Source of the DNA: Polytrichum commune
Lineage: Eukaryota > Streptophyta > Polytrichopsida > Polytrichales > Polytrichaceae
NCBI GenBank assembly: GCA_950295325.1
Contig: OX485805.1
Span: 35,513,501-35,577,500 of the forward strand
Direction of reading: 5' to 3'
Length of the DNA stretch: 64,000 nt
Shown one piece after another: positions 1 to 11,004 of the stretch. Both the position numbers and the translations under genes were made by a program. The notes beneath the pieces were generated by a model. That model did not search any database and was not told where the DNA came from. It worked only from the letters and a program-made list of their open reading frames with translations. Each line of letters starts with the position of its first letter. Position 1 is the first letter of the stretch.

Positions 1-2208
1 ACACCCTAACATCACCATCTGAAGTCTTCTATTGTGTTTGATGCAGCGTGGAATACCTGCACACAACTCAAGAGTGGATCCTCGGGCAATGCTCCTGCAA
101 AAGGAATGTTCATTTCTCCAAATAGCTTGCGAAGATTCTCATCTTTCATCTTACTTAGTGGGGTGCGATGTACAATGGCTCCAACCACATCCACATGTTC
201 ACGTCTAAATATCAGGTCACTCAGTCTGGCATTATTAACTACTTGCTTCTCCCATTGCCAATCATCCCAGTTCTTCTCCTTATCTGGCTTCCCACAAGCG
301 ATACCTGAAAAGATGTAGACATGCAACAACCTATTAGTAAGAGATCAAAAAATGTAGGCTAATACACCTAAGATGGTTTACATATTTATCCAATGTCAGT
401 CTCTACAGTATCAAACTTTTTCTTGCTACAGTGGTTGCCTTCATAGATGGCATATGCAAGCTGGTTCTTGTGTCAGGTTTCACAAAAAAGTAGTCAGTGT
501 GACCTGGTCATAAATACCTGCATCAGTGACAAGTAGAGCTGATGACCCCAATGTCTGAGCGAGCTTGGCATTGAGAGTGATTGTGTCGTCACCAGCACCT
601 TTCAGACTCGTTCCCTCAATTACAACAAAGTCATGGTTGGCTTTGCAGGCTTCATAGGCTGAATTCAACACAAACCGGTTCAATCAGACCCTCCACGTAT
701 GCAAAAGTTCAGACCCTGGGAACGTAACAGACTCCTTACACGAAGGATTTAGAAGGTAACGAGATGAAGAACATAATCTTGCAAGTGGACAAAAAACATA
801 CAATGTAGCAGAAGACCACTCACCTTTGAGGACCTCTTCAAGCAGATCATCAATATTGTCATTAGTAACCAATTCATAGGCACGTTCCTGTGTGACCCCT
901 TGCATGCTTGCCAAGTCATCTTTCATCTTGAAAACTTTCTGAATCAATTTGGACCTGGAATACAACCACATTTTCATATCGAGAGACGACACAACTCCAC
1001 AAAACAATTGCTCCGGTACACCTCGCATTTCAGATCGCTACTCTAAAGTTGTTTGAAAATCAAGACCTACATTCAACCATTTATTAAGCTCTACAAGATA
1101 TGTTTGAATGCCACAACGAAAGGTTCTTGGTTTACTCCATACATAAATTATAATACTATCCAAGTGACCAGAGCAATCCAAGTCAGTGGTTTAGAAAACA
1201 AAATCTTCATATTAGAGAAAAATGCACTCATTAAATGTGTGCACAAACACCAAGACCTACATTCAACCATACATTAAGCTCTACAAGATATGTTCCAGAC
1301 TGAAAGGTTATTTAATTACTCCATACATAAATTATAATTCTATCCACATGACCAGAGCAACCCAACAGGGTGCAACAAGCCAATCAAACTCAATGGAGTC
1401 AAAAAAAGGAATCGTCATATTAGACAGAAATGCACTCGTAAAATGTGTGCACAGACATCAAGACCTGCATTCAACCATTCGTTAAGTTCTACAAGATATG
1501 TTTAAGTGCCGTACTGAAAGGTTGTGTAGTTACTCCATACATGAACTATAATGCTTTCCGAGTGACCAGAGCAATTCAACAAGGTAATCCAACAAGTCAT
1601 CTAAGTCAATAGTTTTCTATAAGGAGCCAGCATATTACAGAAAAATGCACTCTTAAAATGTGTGCACAAACATCAAGACCTACATTCAGCCATGCATTAA
1701 GCTTTAGAAGATATGTTTGATTACCAAAACAAAAAGCTGTTTCATTACACCATACAGAAAACATAACCCTATCCAAGTGACCAGACCAACCCACCAGGAT
1801 AACTAAATCCAACAAGCCATCGAAGTCAAAGCTTTCAAGAAAAAAAAGGAATCATTTCTGTATTACACAAGAATGTACGTACAGAATCTCCACAAACAGC
1901 TGAGCTCACCTGTGCCCGCCAATTGTGGTCTGATCAATGGGTCTGAAATAGCCAACACCAGGTTGCAATCTTTCCAGAGCATGCAACAGACCCACGGTCA
2001 CAGCAACCGAGTCACGCCCCACTCCACCAATTGTATGATGCATATAAAGACTGTTAGTATGCGATTCCCGTGAAGTTTCCCATGCGAATTTGTGCACCCC
2101 TGCTTGATTCCTTCCACTCCGCAACCTCACTACGCCATGCTCTTGCAAGCCCGCGATCAATTCCTCGCGAAGAACTCGTCTCGCCTTCTTTCCCAAAGCC
2201 CTCAACAT
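1..2208 (-). CDS. Phosphate acetyltransferase-like protein, N-terminal domain (gene cut by window edge)
   Basis: Four minus-strand exons fit GT–AG rules and join in phase: 1910–2208, 824–954, 518–658 and 16–304. The last donor, at 10–15, is inferred. About 286 residues are visible; the rest lies left of the window. They form a BioD/CobQ-type P-loop NTPase fold (AAA_26), the N-terminal domain of large phosphate acetyltransferases (acetyl-CoA + phosphate to acetyl phosphate + CoA). Landmarks in order are DSVAVTVGLLHAL, GYFRPI, FVVIEGT, SSALLVTDA, VDVVGAIVHR and FAGALPEDPLL. The Walker A region reads GGVGRDS, without the usual GKS/T. The start at 2208 gives an Arg/Lys-rich N-terminus (MLRALGKKARRVLREEL) that could be an organelle presequence. 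The catalytic PTA_PTB domain is not in the window, so a stand-alone CobQ/BioD-like protein is not excluded. Confidence 0.62.
1061..1875. repeat. Four-copy ~200 bp tandem repeat inside intron 1 of the PTA-like gene
   Basis: The segment starting CAAGACCTACATTCAACCAT recurs at about 1061, 1251, 1459 and 1674 (periods 190, 208 and 215). Each copy contains an ACAAGATATGTTT-like block, a TACTCCATACATAA-like block and a GTGACCAGAGCAA-like block. Copies differ by substitutions and small indels. Short open frames in this stretch follow the repeat and are not genes. Confidence 0.85.
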
Positions 2209-2235
2209 AGCGTCACTCTGATTTTTAATCCTACT

Positions 2236-2917
2236 CTCTTCTCTCTATACGGTGATCTTAATCGCTCAAATTAATGCTGCCAACATAACAGAGTGCACAA
2301 TCCTCATAACCTAGTCGCTCATTCTGCATCCAAACTCCTGTCTCTGAAAAATGGCAGGCGTCAACAACTATGAGCAACCATTGTAAACCCTATCAATTGC
2401 CCATTTCGCCTCGAAATTCAACGCATCTGTTCTGTTCTTGGATGTGTCCCTTTACAAAGAAAGCTTGGATGCAGGAAGCCACTCTAAGGAGAGCTTAGTT
2501 CCAGCTTCTTTCCAAAATGAGGTCAAAACATTTCAAAATCTGAAAGGCAGTCAACAACAACCACACATAAGTATGAATTTAGTACTACTCTCTTCTCTCT
2601 ATACGGTGGTTATAATTGCTCAAATTGACGCTGCCGACGAAACAGAATGCACAATCTTCACAACCTAGTCGCTCATTCTGCATCCAAATTCCTCCCTCTG
2701 AGGAACGGAAAGCGTCAATTTCTGTAAGCAACCATTGTAAACCCTATCAATTGCACGTTTCGCCCCGAAATTTCAAGGCATCTGTTCCCTTTAAGCAAGA
2801 AAGTTCGGATGCAAGAAGCAATTCCGAGGAGAGCTTAGTTCCAGCTTCTTTTCCCAATTGAGGTTAAAGCTTTCCAATGTGAAAGGCAGCGAACAACAAC
2901 AACTATACACATCAGTA
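2236..2917. repeat. Tandem duplication (period ~340–354 bp) just upstream of the PTA-like gene
   Basis: Copy 1 (about 2236–2577) and copy 2 (about 2590–2917) share CTCTCTATACGGTG, CCTAGTCGCTCATTCTGCAT, CAACCATTGTAAACCCTATC and GAGCTTAGTTCCAGCTTCTT. The offset is 354 bp on the left and 340 bp on the right. It begins about 30 bp upstream of the inferred start codon of the minus-strand gene, so it duplicates 5' UTR and/or promoter sequence. Confidence 0.85.
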
Positions 2918-3140
2918 GAAACGAAGATCCTACTTGCGCACCTCCGTAGGTATGATCGAAACACACGGCGATGCCAGGGAAAGACGGGGCAAAGGAAAGA
3001 GCCTCCGATACAAGAGTGTGTGATTTTGATGACGAGTGGAATATGACGTGTCAGCCAGCCGTGCAAATGTAGAGTAGGTATCATGAGGATATTATAATAA
3101 CCAATATTAAGTGCATGCCAAGTCATTGTGTAATTGGCTA

Positions 3141-3455
3141 ATCTATAACAGTGTTCAGTATGAATGTGGGGGAATATTCCGCAGAATATTGTCAGTCCCA
3201 CATAACATTGTTATGGATTTGAATAATGTTATGTCTGAAGGACATGCATTGTTTCTAAAATGCTTTGGTGGAGATTAAGGACAACGTACGATTTTTATTG
3301 CAGTTGCCATGGATGGGGTCTACATAATATTATTTAGATCCATAACAGTGTTACATGGGATTGACAATAATTCATAGAATATTCTCCATTTTTTTTGGAT
3401 GTGGGGAATATTTGGGAATATTATGTGGAATATTGTTTAGTACAATTTGTTATGT
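3141..3455. mobile_element. MITE-like relics (GTGGGACTGA family), two partial copies
   Basis: 3141–3233 and 3331–3455 are degenerate relatives of the well-formed element at 20075–20230. They share CAGTCCCACATAACATTGTT, GAATAATGTTATG, ATCCATAACAGTGTTACATG and repeated GGAATATT motifs. The two lie in opposite orientation. A further fragment is near 31165–31215 (GTGGAATACTGTCAGTCCCA). No coding capacity. Confidence 0.6.
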
Positions 3456-3806
3456 ACAACTTTTTTTTTTGGTAACCCAACTCCATATAAGGTCTCTAAA
3501 TCATGTTTATAATATATATGTGATTCAAGCTGAAACCCCTTGACTTTCAGGTGTTAAGTTATTTTTTAAAGAACTTGGATTTATTTTCTTTTAGTTTTAA
3601 GAATAAGATTACCTTTTGTTGGCATGAAGACAACTTATTCTTCATTTCATTATTGGCTTTGTAAATTAGAGAACTTTCCTATAGCCTTGCTTTGTAAACA
3701 TGCCACGGGTTCACATGCAAGCTCACAGCTATAATTAAGGTGAAGCATCCCTCATTCAAGCCAGCTTCGTAGGTTGTCTGTGTGTAGATTAGAAAAATAG
3801 GTCAAA

Positions 3807-4200
3807 GGGAATTATTACATACGAGTGTACACCTCATTTTCCAACAAAAAAATGCTTTGAAATATAGATGTAGGTTGGAGGTTACCTTTGAATAGAAATT
3901 TTGACTCTCAAATTATGTGCAATTAGATTGCCTTCGTGAATAAGGTGCCTCCTTACCCATTTGAATAGCAACCACAACAAATAAATAAATAAATTACTAA
4001 TATCTTGATACTATGGTAATTAATATCCACACCCTAACAATAAATTAGTGTGGGCCAACCAAATGCGACATATCATTGTAGCTTCAAAGACCATTAATTA
4101 CTCTAACACAATCCATTTAGAATGGATGAATCACAAACCTATAGGGGGGCAAGTTTTTAATATGAATGGATGAGAGGCATGTCCGTATGCAACAATCCCG
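3807..4200. mobile_element. MITE-like element, copy 1 (CCTCTCATCCATT ends)
   Basis: The left end (GGGAATTATTACATACGAGT) is the imperfect inverse of the right end (GAGAGGCATGTCCGTATGCA, then ACAATCCCG). The same pair of ends flanks 4376–4606. The interior is AT-rich with no open frame. Confidence 0.5.
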
Positions 4201-4375
4201 TCTCACCAAGAAAAAAAACTTCAAGTATATTTTTTACATAAGCAAATTTTGCAATTGATTCCGTGATGGTTTCAATGTTTACACATATGCTCAATATTTA
4301 CAATCATGCTGGAAACAAGTGACTTTACTGTAGAAAATGACAACAACATAACTAACCCGGTCAAGTTTGGAGAGA

Positions 4376-4606
4376 GGGAATTATGGCATACAAGCATACC
4401 TCTCATTCATCCAAACATAAAAGCCCTAAAACAGTATGCAACTCAAAGGCTACTATTTTTATTAGTTGGTTCAACACTTGAATTAACTTCGAAGACCTTG
4501 TATTAGTCTAGTCTAGCTCCTTTGTTACAAATTGGCAACAAACATGTAGGGGTCAAGGCTTTATGTTGGATGGACGAGAGGTACGCTCGTGTGCCATAAT
4601 TGCCTC
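4376..4606. mobile_element. MITE-like element, copy 2 (CCTCTCATCCATT ends)
   Basis: The left end GGGAATTATGGCATACAAGC plus ATACCTCTCATTCATCCA pairs with the right end TGGATGGACGAGAGGTACGC plus TCGTGTGCCATAATTGCCTC. This is a near-complete inverted repeat of about 38 bp. It is a shorter relative of the element at 3807–4200. A small direct repeat of GAGAGAGGGAATKAACG type follows at 4640–4695. Confidence 0.6.
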
Positions 4607-5537
4607 TCTATGTTAAGTTTTTAGTGTCCTAAATACTGGAGAGAGGGAATGAACGTATACTAGAAAGAGGGAATTAACGGATACTTGGAGAGAGGGGTTC
4701 ATCTCAAATGACCTCGAGCAATGTTCAAGATTGCAGTCTTCAATGCCCTTCAAATGCAATTTGGCCCTTCAAAATACACCTCTCTCAAAACAACCCTTCA
4801 AAACACAACTCCAATTTGAAAATGAAGATGTCGCTTAAAGTCCTCAATAGAATGTGCCCGGTACAAGAACCAACAAGCGTACGACATTGTCAATGCAAGA
4901 ATTAGAGTTAGACGGTTGATTCTTAATTCTTCACATTGTACTAGAAACATGTACCATATAATTCACGCACAAGTTTAATATGAGTTTTGTATTTCATTTC
5001 TATGTTCTTGGATTGACGTCTTGGATTTGAACCAACCCTTCGACTGAAGCGCTGAAATTTGAGAGCCCTTCATAATGAAACTCATATGAGGGCTTCAATC
5101 TTGAACACTGACCTCGAGTACACTAATTTAGGGTCTTTGAAACTAACTCCGGTGTCAAATCAACTTCAAAAAGCAACCTCTAGGATGCACACTATTTCAA
5201 AGCTTTACCTTGGATGAATCTCTCTCTCTCTTTTAACTACTTTTTCCTTATTTGCAACTCAAGTCACGATCCGAGAATGAAGTGAAGAATCGTACCAAAA
5301 GTTGGAAAGGGCCGGTAGGGGGGTGACTCATGTCAAGTGGATGAGCCAACACATGGAATGAAAGGGGGTGTGGGGTCATACTGGGGGAGGTGGGTGGCTC
5401 AATGGCACAAGAGAACCCCCCCCCCCCCCAAAACATATGGGACACCACACATGCACTCTTTGCTACAAACTCCGGCCCCACCTATTCTTGTGCACACAAT
5501 CATGCATGCCCCCTTCCCACTTGATCGACTTTAGGTA
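4607..5537. other. Intergenic stretch, no gene seen
   Basis: No credible coding exon, RNA gene or inverted-end element was recognised. There is a poly-C run at about 5407–5420 and a CT-rich patch at 5219–5233. Confidence 0.5.
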
Positions 5538-6520
5538 AGGGCCGCTTCACACTATGGCCGTCGAAGTCAAGAGGCAATGGGATTGATGAGTGGCCAAACT
5601 TTGTTGGCTCTATATGTAGGACAGAGACTATGCATCAACTTCTTTGTTTCAAGAGCAAATTTTCTAACCACTTTGTGTTCACACTTGGACGTTTCTTGTT
5701 CTTGTTATTTTTGGTCCATTGTATTTAATGTGGATGTTATCTATGGTTTATATATATATATACATAAGTGCTCCCTAAAATGCATTGAAAGAAATCTAAT
5801 TAACTATAGTTATTTCGGTAGTTCTTGATTATTTATTTTAAAATTTTCGGGTGATAAATGAGTAGCTTCAATCCTTGACCCGTATTTGAGAAGAAGGTGC
5901 ACAAAATCCAAGAAAGGTTTGGTATAGTGAATAGCCATGAATTGGCATGAGCAAAGTGGACAACTACAATTGTAGTCTTTTGTAATAAAGAACAGAGCCT
6001 CACGGTTCTACCGTTTTCTCGTTGAGAGTCCAAAGAAATGGGCTGAAAATATATAGCCAATAAAATATAGGAATTGGAGCCTTTGGCCAGGTATAGTGTG
6101 AAGTCTCCAAAGGCCAAGCCCAAAGTCCAAACCTTTTGCCTGAATTCCTACGGTCTCTCAACTTGGACGGCCACAGTGTGAAGCCTCCAAAGGCCAAGGC
6201 CAAGCCCAAAGGAGCATCCCACTTTATTCCTTGCTTGAAACAACCCCTCCAATCTAACGGCCAAGATCTTGTCAATGATTGTTTTTTTAATGAAAAAAAA
6301 CCGACGGCCTCTCGACCATAGTTTGGGTTTCCATTCCTGTCCGACCCAAACTTCCCTCAAGAGTCCGTCGACTTCTTCAAAAAGTAATCATTTAAATTGC
6401 AATGGCCTTTGGACTTTGGCCTTAGTGTAAGGGTCGAGAGGCTGAACTCTGAATTTCTTGCAATCTGATTGGTGGAAATTGACAGCCTCTTGATCTTTGG
6501 CCATAGTATGAAGCGCCCCT
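5538..6520. mobile_element. TIR element, CTTCACACTATGG family, copy 1 (long form)
   Basis: Ends AGGGCCGCTTCACACTATGG and CCATAGTATGAAGCGCCCCT are inverted copies. The body matches 31917–32403 for several hundred bases (for example AAAGGAGCATCCCACTTTAT and AACGGCCAAGATCTTGTCAA). Relative to that copy it carries about 400 extra bases (about 5603–6022), so one copy has gained or lost a segment. Internal CTTTGGCC / GGCCAAAG motifs recur near the ends. It has no transposase and is non-autonomous. Confidence 0.75.
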
Positions 6521-7387
6521 AAGACTAAAAGTTGGTTCTAAAAACACGGCCTTCACACCATCGACATTATCTAGTCCCGAGCCTCGTTGGCAAATGATGT
6601 GGCATGGCTTAAAAGTGGAGGTTTTAAGCCCCAAGCACTAACCCTCCCATAGGTACCCAAACATGAGGCAAGAATGTAGGACCTTTAAAAGTGTCGCCTC
6701 CCACCCTTGTGATTGGTTGTTTTTTAGTCTTAGCTACGAGGGCACGAGGAGCTCCATTAACAAAAACCGATGGTAAGATAGGTGAGTAGTAAGGCATTTG
6801 GGGATGGGACAAAAACTACCCAACTTTCATTGCTTGGTAGATAAAACAATGAACACGTGTGAAAGCTACTGAACTAAAACCTACTTGGAAAATCTTTGGA
6901 GCAAGTTCTTGTAGGTGCATTGGGATAGCCGGATGCCTCCACTATAACTGAGGGAGCTTTACCCGGTTTTTAGGAAATACTTTGGTTATTTGGTAAAGTC
7001 GGGTGGGAAGGGGGCATCAATATGTTAACTTAGCACTAGAGTCGAGGCACCCATAACCGATCCCTTAAGACACTTTGTGCCAGACCTGGAGAAGTATAAG
7101 GTGGTGCAATTTTTATTCTATTTTTCCATGCACGAAGATAGAAATTAGGAGGATTGCAACTTTTTGAGTAATTTTATTCCTTAAATTGAATTTTTTGTGA
7201 ATTTTTGAAGTCAAAAGTTGGCCCAAACATATTGCCAATGTCTAGAGTTTGTCATAATCGCTCGTTTTATCCACTCACTCCTCCTCACTTTAGCACTCAA
7301 AACTAGGACATGTGTCATGACACTATTGGTTTCGGCCTGGTCGAAATTCAATCCTAGCCTTATCAAAATTTAAAAAAAAATCAAGTT
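6521..7387. other. Intergenic stretch, no gene seen
   Basis: No coding exon or structured repeat was recognised. The open frames present are short and have no domain-like content. Confidence 0.45.
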
Positions 7388-7730
7388 TGAATGTTCTCTT
7401 GTCTTCTCTTGTCTTCACTTCTCTTCACTTCCCAAAAAAAATTTCATTAAAAATTTATTATAACAACAATTCTTCGCAATGGGCCCCTGCTTTTTTTCTA
7501 CCATAGGACATCTTTTGCCTCTCCCACCACAAAACCTCTTGGACCATGTTAGTGAATCAATGTAGGCCTTAAAATATGTCTTTTGGGGACCTTGAACTTC
7601 ATGGTCACTCTAACATTTTTCTCCTTGCTATAAACCAAAGTGGCTATGGGACGAGTTCAATAGCCAATCACAAATTTTACAAGGCCTCGGGACGACTTCA
7701 TGGTCCATGATGTAAACAACCCCTTAGTAT
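7388..7730. mobile_element. Dispersed repeat, GGTCCATGATGTAAACAA family, copy 1
   Basis: About 340 bp align with 23739–24048, sharing CTTCTCTTGTCTTCA, ATGGGCCC, TTTTTCTACCA, TTTTGCCTCTCCCAC and a right end ACTTCATGGTCCATGATGTA followed by AACAACCCC. The other copy (23488–24050) also keeps the left inverted end; here the left end is not clear. Confidence 0.65.
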
Positions 7731-7929
7731 TATTGGGCCTTGTTGGTAACTAAAGAAGGATTTCAATAGATTTTTGCAGACCGTAGATTTTGGACAATAC
7801 ATATGTATAAGCTATGAAGTTTTAGTGTTGATGATAAACAAATCCAAATGCGACCCTAGATTCCAACAATGTTCCTATTTAAAGAAAGAATCTATAGGGG
7901 TTGCATTTGCTAAAGGTCACAATCAAGTA

Positions 7930-8371
7930 CAGTAATCTCCCACTTAAGTATGCACCTGCTTAAATATGGAATTTTTTTGACAAAAATCAGGGTTCATACT
8001 GTATTGTTTGAACATGCCATGCAAAGTCATTTGTCACAAATGCAGTAATTTTTTACGCTTGACGTTCAATGTCAGTTTGTTAACGTTTTGCTGAAACATC
8101 TCAAACGATCATCGTAATTCATCATACATTTGTCCAACTTCTGTTTGAACATTAATGCAAAGCAATTGGTCGTCGATGTCGAGGACAATGTTGTGTAGAG
8201 CTTCAAAGCCTTTGGAGTCTGTAGCACTTTCAGATTCGGTCAAGCAAGTTGCCTCATGTTTCATCCGTTTCTCATTGCGATTCATCGAATCAGAGGGTCT
8301 AGAAAATGATATGAGTAAAGTGCGCACCAACGGCTCTTGTTCAAAGTGTGTACTTAAGCGGGAGATTACTG
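7930..8371. mobile_element. Non-autonomous TIR transposon with CAG ends
   Basis: Left end CAGTAATCTCCCACTTAAGT and right end ACTTAAGCGGGAGATTACTG are inverted copies with one mismatch over 20 bp. CAG ends are typical of pogo/Tigger-like Tc1/mariner elements. The left end is preceded by TA but the right end is followed by CA, so the target duplication is not intact. Inside, on the minus strand, is an open frame of 101 codons (8109–8414), acidic and Leu-rich near its end. It could be the tail of a lost transposase, but I could not identify it. Confidence 0.6.
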
Positions 8372-8677
8372 CACATGTAGTCACCAAAATGCTTCTAATG
8401 AATCGATGATTCATTTTTTCATAAAAAGGAGTTATATGCTTGAATGGAAGATTTTAAGAGGAAGTTATCGATCATGTCATTTGTGCCTAAATTAGAACAT
8501 ATTCAAATTTTGAAATGTTGGTTTTGAAATTGCTTAGAAGTGTTTTTCATTCGTAAATAGATCACCATCCAAATCATCTAGGTATTTACTTACACTTCTC
8601 AGAAATTTATGACGGGTTCTGGAATTTATGGTCTTAAAATGGCTTATCATGCAAAACGTACACTATGTATTGTATTT

Positions 8678-9010
8678 TAGTGTCACCAATTCTACTTGTC
8701 TTGCTTAATACTAATATAATAAACAACCCCTATAGTATCACTAAATGTAAACCCAACATCATTTGTCATTTCTTGTAAGAAAAATTAGGGCATCATATAT
8801 TTACAATGTTGCAATTACTATCACTTACTAAGTGATTTCTCATCCAAACTTCAATCACCCATGACACTACGGAATTGTTAGGATGCAAAATATACCAAAC
8901 TTTGTTTCCACAATTGGCATGGACTTCATTCAAATTTCAATCATCCATGACAATTGTTGTGAACTTAACCATAAGAAGTGTCATTACGAAAGTTACCATA
9001 AAATAACATA
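8678..9010. repeat. Dispersed ~330 bp repeat, copy 1 of 3
   Basis: Shares AACATCATTTGTCATT, CTTACTAAGTGA, GAATTGTTAGGATG and a GTGAACTTA…GTTACCAT right end with 30720–31070 and 41506–41823. It is followed by a region (9010–9640) rich in CACTAAAT and its inverse. About 9609–9705 repeats the right end in inverse orientation, so 8960–9705 may be the remains of a larger element with inverted ends. Confidence 0.75.
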
Positions 9011-9666
9011 TGTCACTAAATACAGTCTTTAGTGTAATTCCCAAGTATAGTAGACTAAAAAGGATATTTAGTGTTTGATACACTAAATACGAATGCATAC
9101 ACTAAATGTCAATAACCCTATGAAAGTAAGTAACATTAAATGTAAACTCAAACACTAAATATCAACTATGGTAATATGTGGAAGTTACATGTTTGAATTT
9201 AGTGTTAGTAAGGATATGAAAAAAAAAATAACAATTATTGATAAAAGGAGAGAGATAAGCAAGAAGGTAAGCAAGAAGGTGGGGCGCCAACCCTAAAATC
9301 ACAAGTCCAATGAAATCTATGCTTCACAGGAAGGGATGTGGCAACATGGAAGGCAACGACTAACACTAATTGTCAAGGAATTGAAAATTAGTGTTGAGCA
9401 GGTAGGGTGGTAACAACATTGAATATAATCAAACACTAAATATCTTTTTAAGTGTAGTGCTTGCAAATTAGCTTGTAGAAACGCTGCCCCCGGGTCATTT
9501 GTGTGTTGCAGTACTTGCGATGGGGTTCTCAATCCTCAAAGACTCACATGGCCAACGTTTCATGATTGTGATGGTCTGAAGGTGCTGGTTGATCTGTCCA
9601 GTTGGATGTACACTAAATGTTGCATTTAGTAGTTTCATACGGTATTTTATGTCATTGTGGTAACTT

Positions 9667-9857
9667 ATCTCATGACACTTCTTATGAATAAGTTTACAAA
9701 TACCTGTTTTTATTAATCGTTCTTGTGATCCAATTATGATCCAATACCCCTGGATCTTCTAATCTCATGACACTTCTTATGAATGAGTTTACAAATACCT
9801 GTTTTCATTGATCATTCTTAAGATCCAATTATGATCCAATACTCCTGGATCTTCTAC
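9667..9857. repeat. 95 bp tandem duplication
   Basis: Two adjacent copies (9667–9761 and 9762–9857) contain ATCTCATGACACTTCTTATG, GTTTACAAATACCTGTTTT and CCAATTATGATCCAATAC. They differ at only a few positions, so the duplication looks recent. Confidence 0.85.
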
Positions 9858-11004
9858 CAATCTATTTCCAACAAAAAACAATCATGGGATAGGATTGCTC
9901 ATATAGTTTCACAACCTGTTCTCCAAAACGTAATCACAAGGTTCCAAGTTGCCTTCATTTAGGTTACAACGCTTCAGATTATAAATTTCTTATGGCACGA
10001 GTTTCCAACCTGGTGAATGATGATCCAGGAACCTAATTTTCAAGATTTGCCACACTCCTCGGTGCTTCGCAGCTGAGACGATATCAAAGTCATGTTATTC
10101 AAGGCACCAAAAATAAAGTTGCAATGATGATGTGTATCCATCAAGACACTTCAGAATACAATTTGCTGAATGAGTGCATCATTTCCTTGAAGTGCTCCAG
10201 GCACTGACTCTGTTGCATAGAAACTAAGAAAAACGGAGTGCACTGGTACACTTTCAATACACAGGATTAGTACCAAAGGCAGCCAATGGATCACTCATCC
10301 AACATTGTTTCTTACAATTTTGTTCTGTCCGATTCTCAGTGTCCATTAAGGTACGAATCTAGCATGTAGGAGAAGAGTAATTTCCAGAAGTTGCCTCAAA
10401 CTCATATTAACTCATACAAGGCCATACAAGGCCTTCTTACTTGCTCCGTGAACTATACGGATCTTGTGAAACCCCACTACAATTTGAATGGGCTTGGGAC
10501 TAGTAAACTGTAGCTCTAGCCTTTTAATCTGGTGAGAACCAGGTTCTAATCAATGTCCACTTACAAACTTGGTATCCACAAATGGGACTACACAAGTCAA
10601 ATTGATGAATCTAGAAGGGAAGTGTGTCTTGGCCTATATTCTAGTGGTTGGCACAAGAATTTGTGTGGAGAATAGAAACAGATAAGATAGTGTGGTGAAT
10701 AGATTCACAGATGAGCCAAGTCTATAACACTGGTCAAATCCAGTTTCTCATTACTGGAATGCTATCTTACACAAGACGAAACGAGGTGAAGGTGAGCGTC
10801 TTGGGTACCTTAAAGAGCAGTTGATTCACTCAGTAGAGTACCTTTTCGTGGCCGGGTAGACCCTTCTTTATCAATATACTTTTCAACAGCCTCACACATT
10901 TTTCCATTGGTGATGGCTCGCGGTGATCCTCCTTCAGCTTGTTTTATATGGCTAATTGGAGAAAACCTCAAATTGATCATTGGAAAAGCAGCTACTCGAA
11001 AATG
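9858..11004. other. Intergenic stretch downstream of the alpha-galactosidase gene, no gene seen
   Basis: No recognisable exon or repeat. The right end abuts the stop codon of the minus-strand alpha-galactosidase, so part of it must be that gene's 3' UTR and polyadenylation region. Confidence 0.45.
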
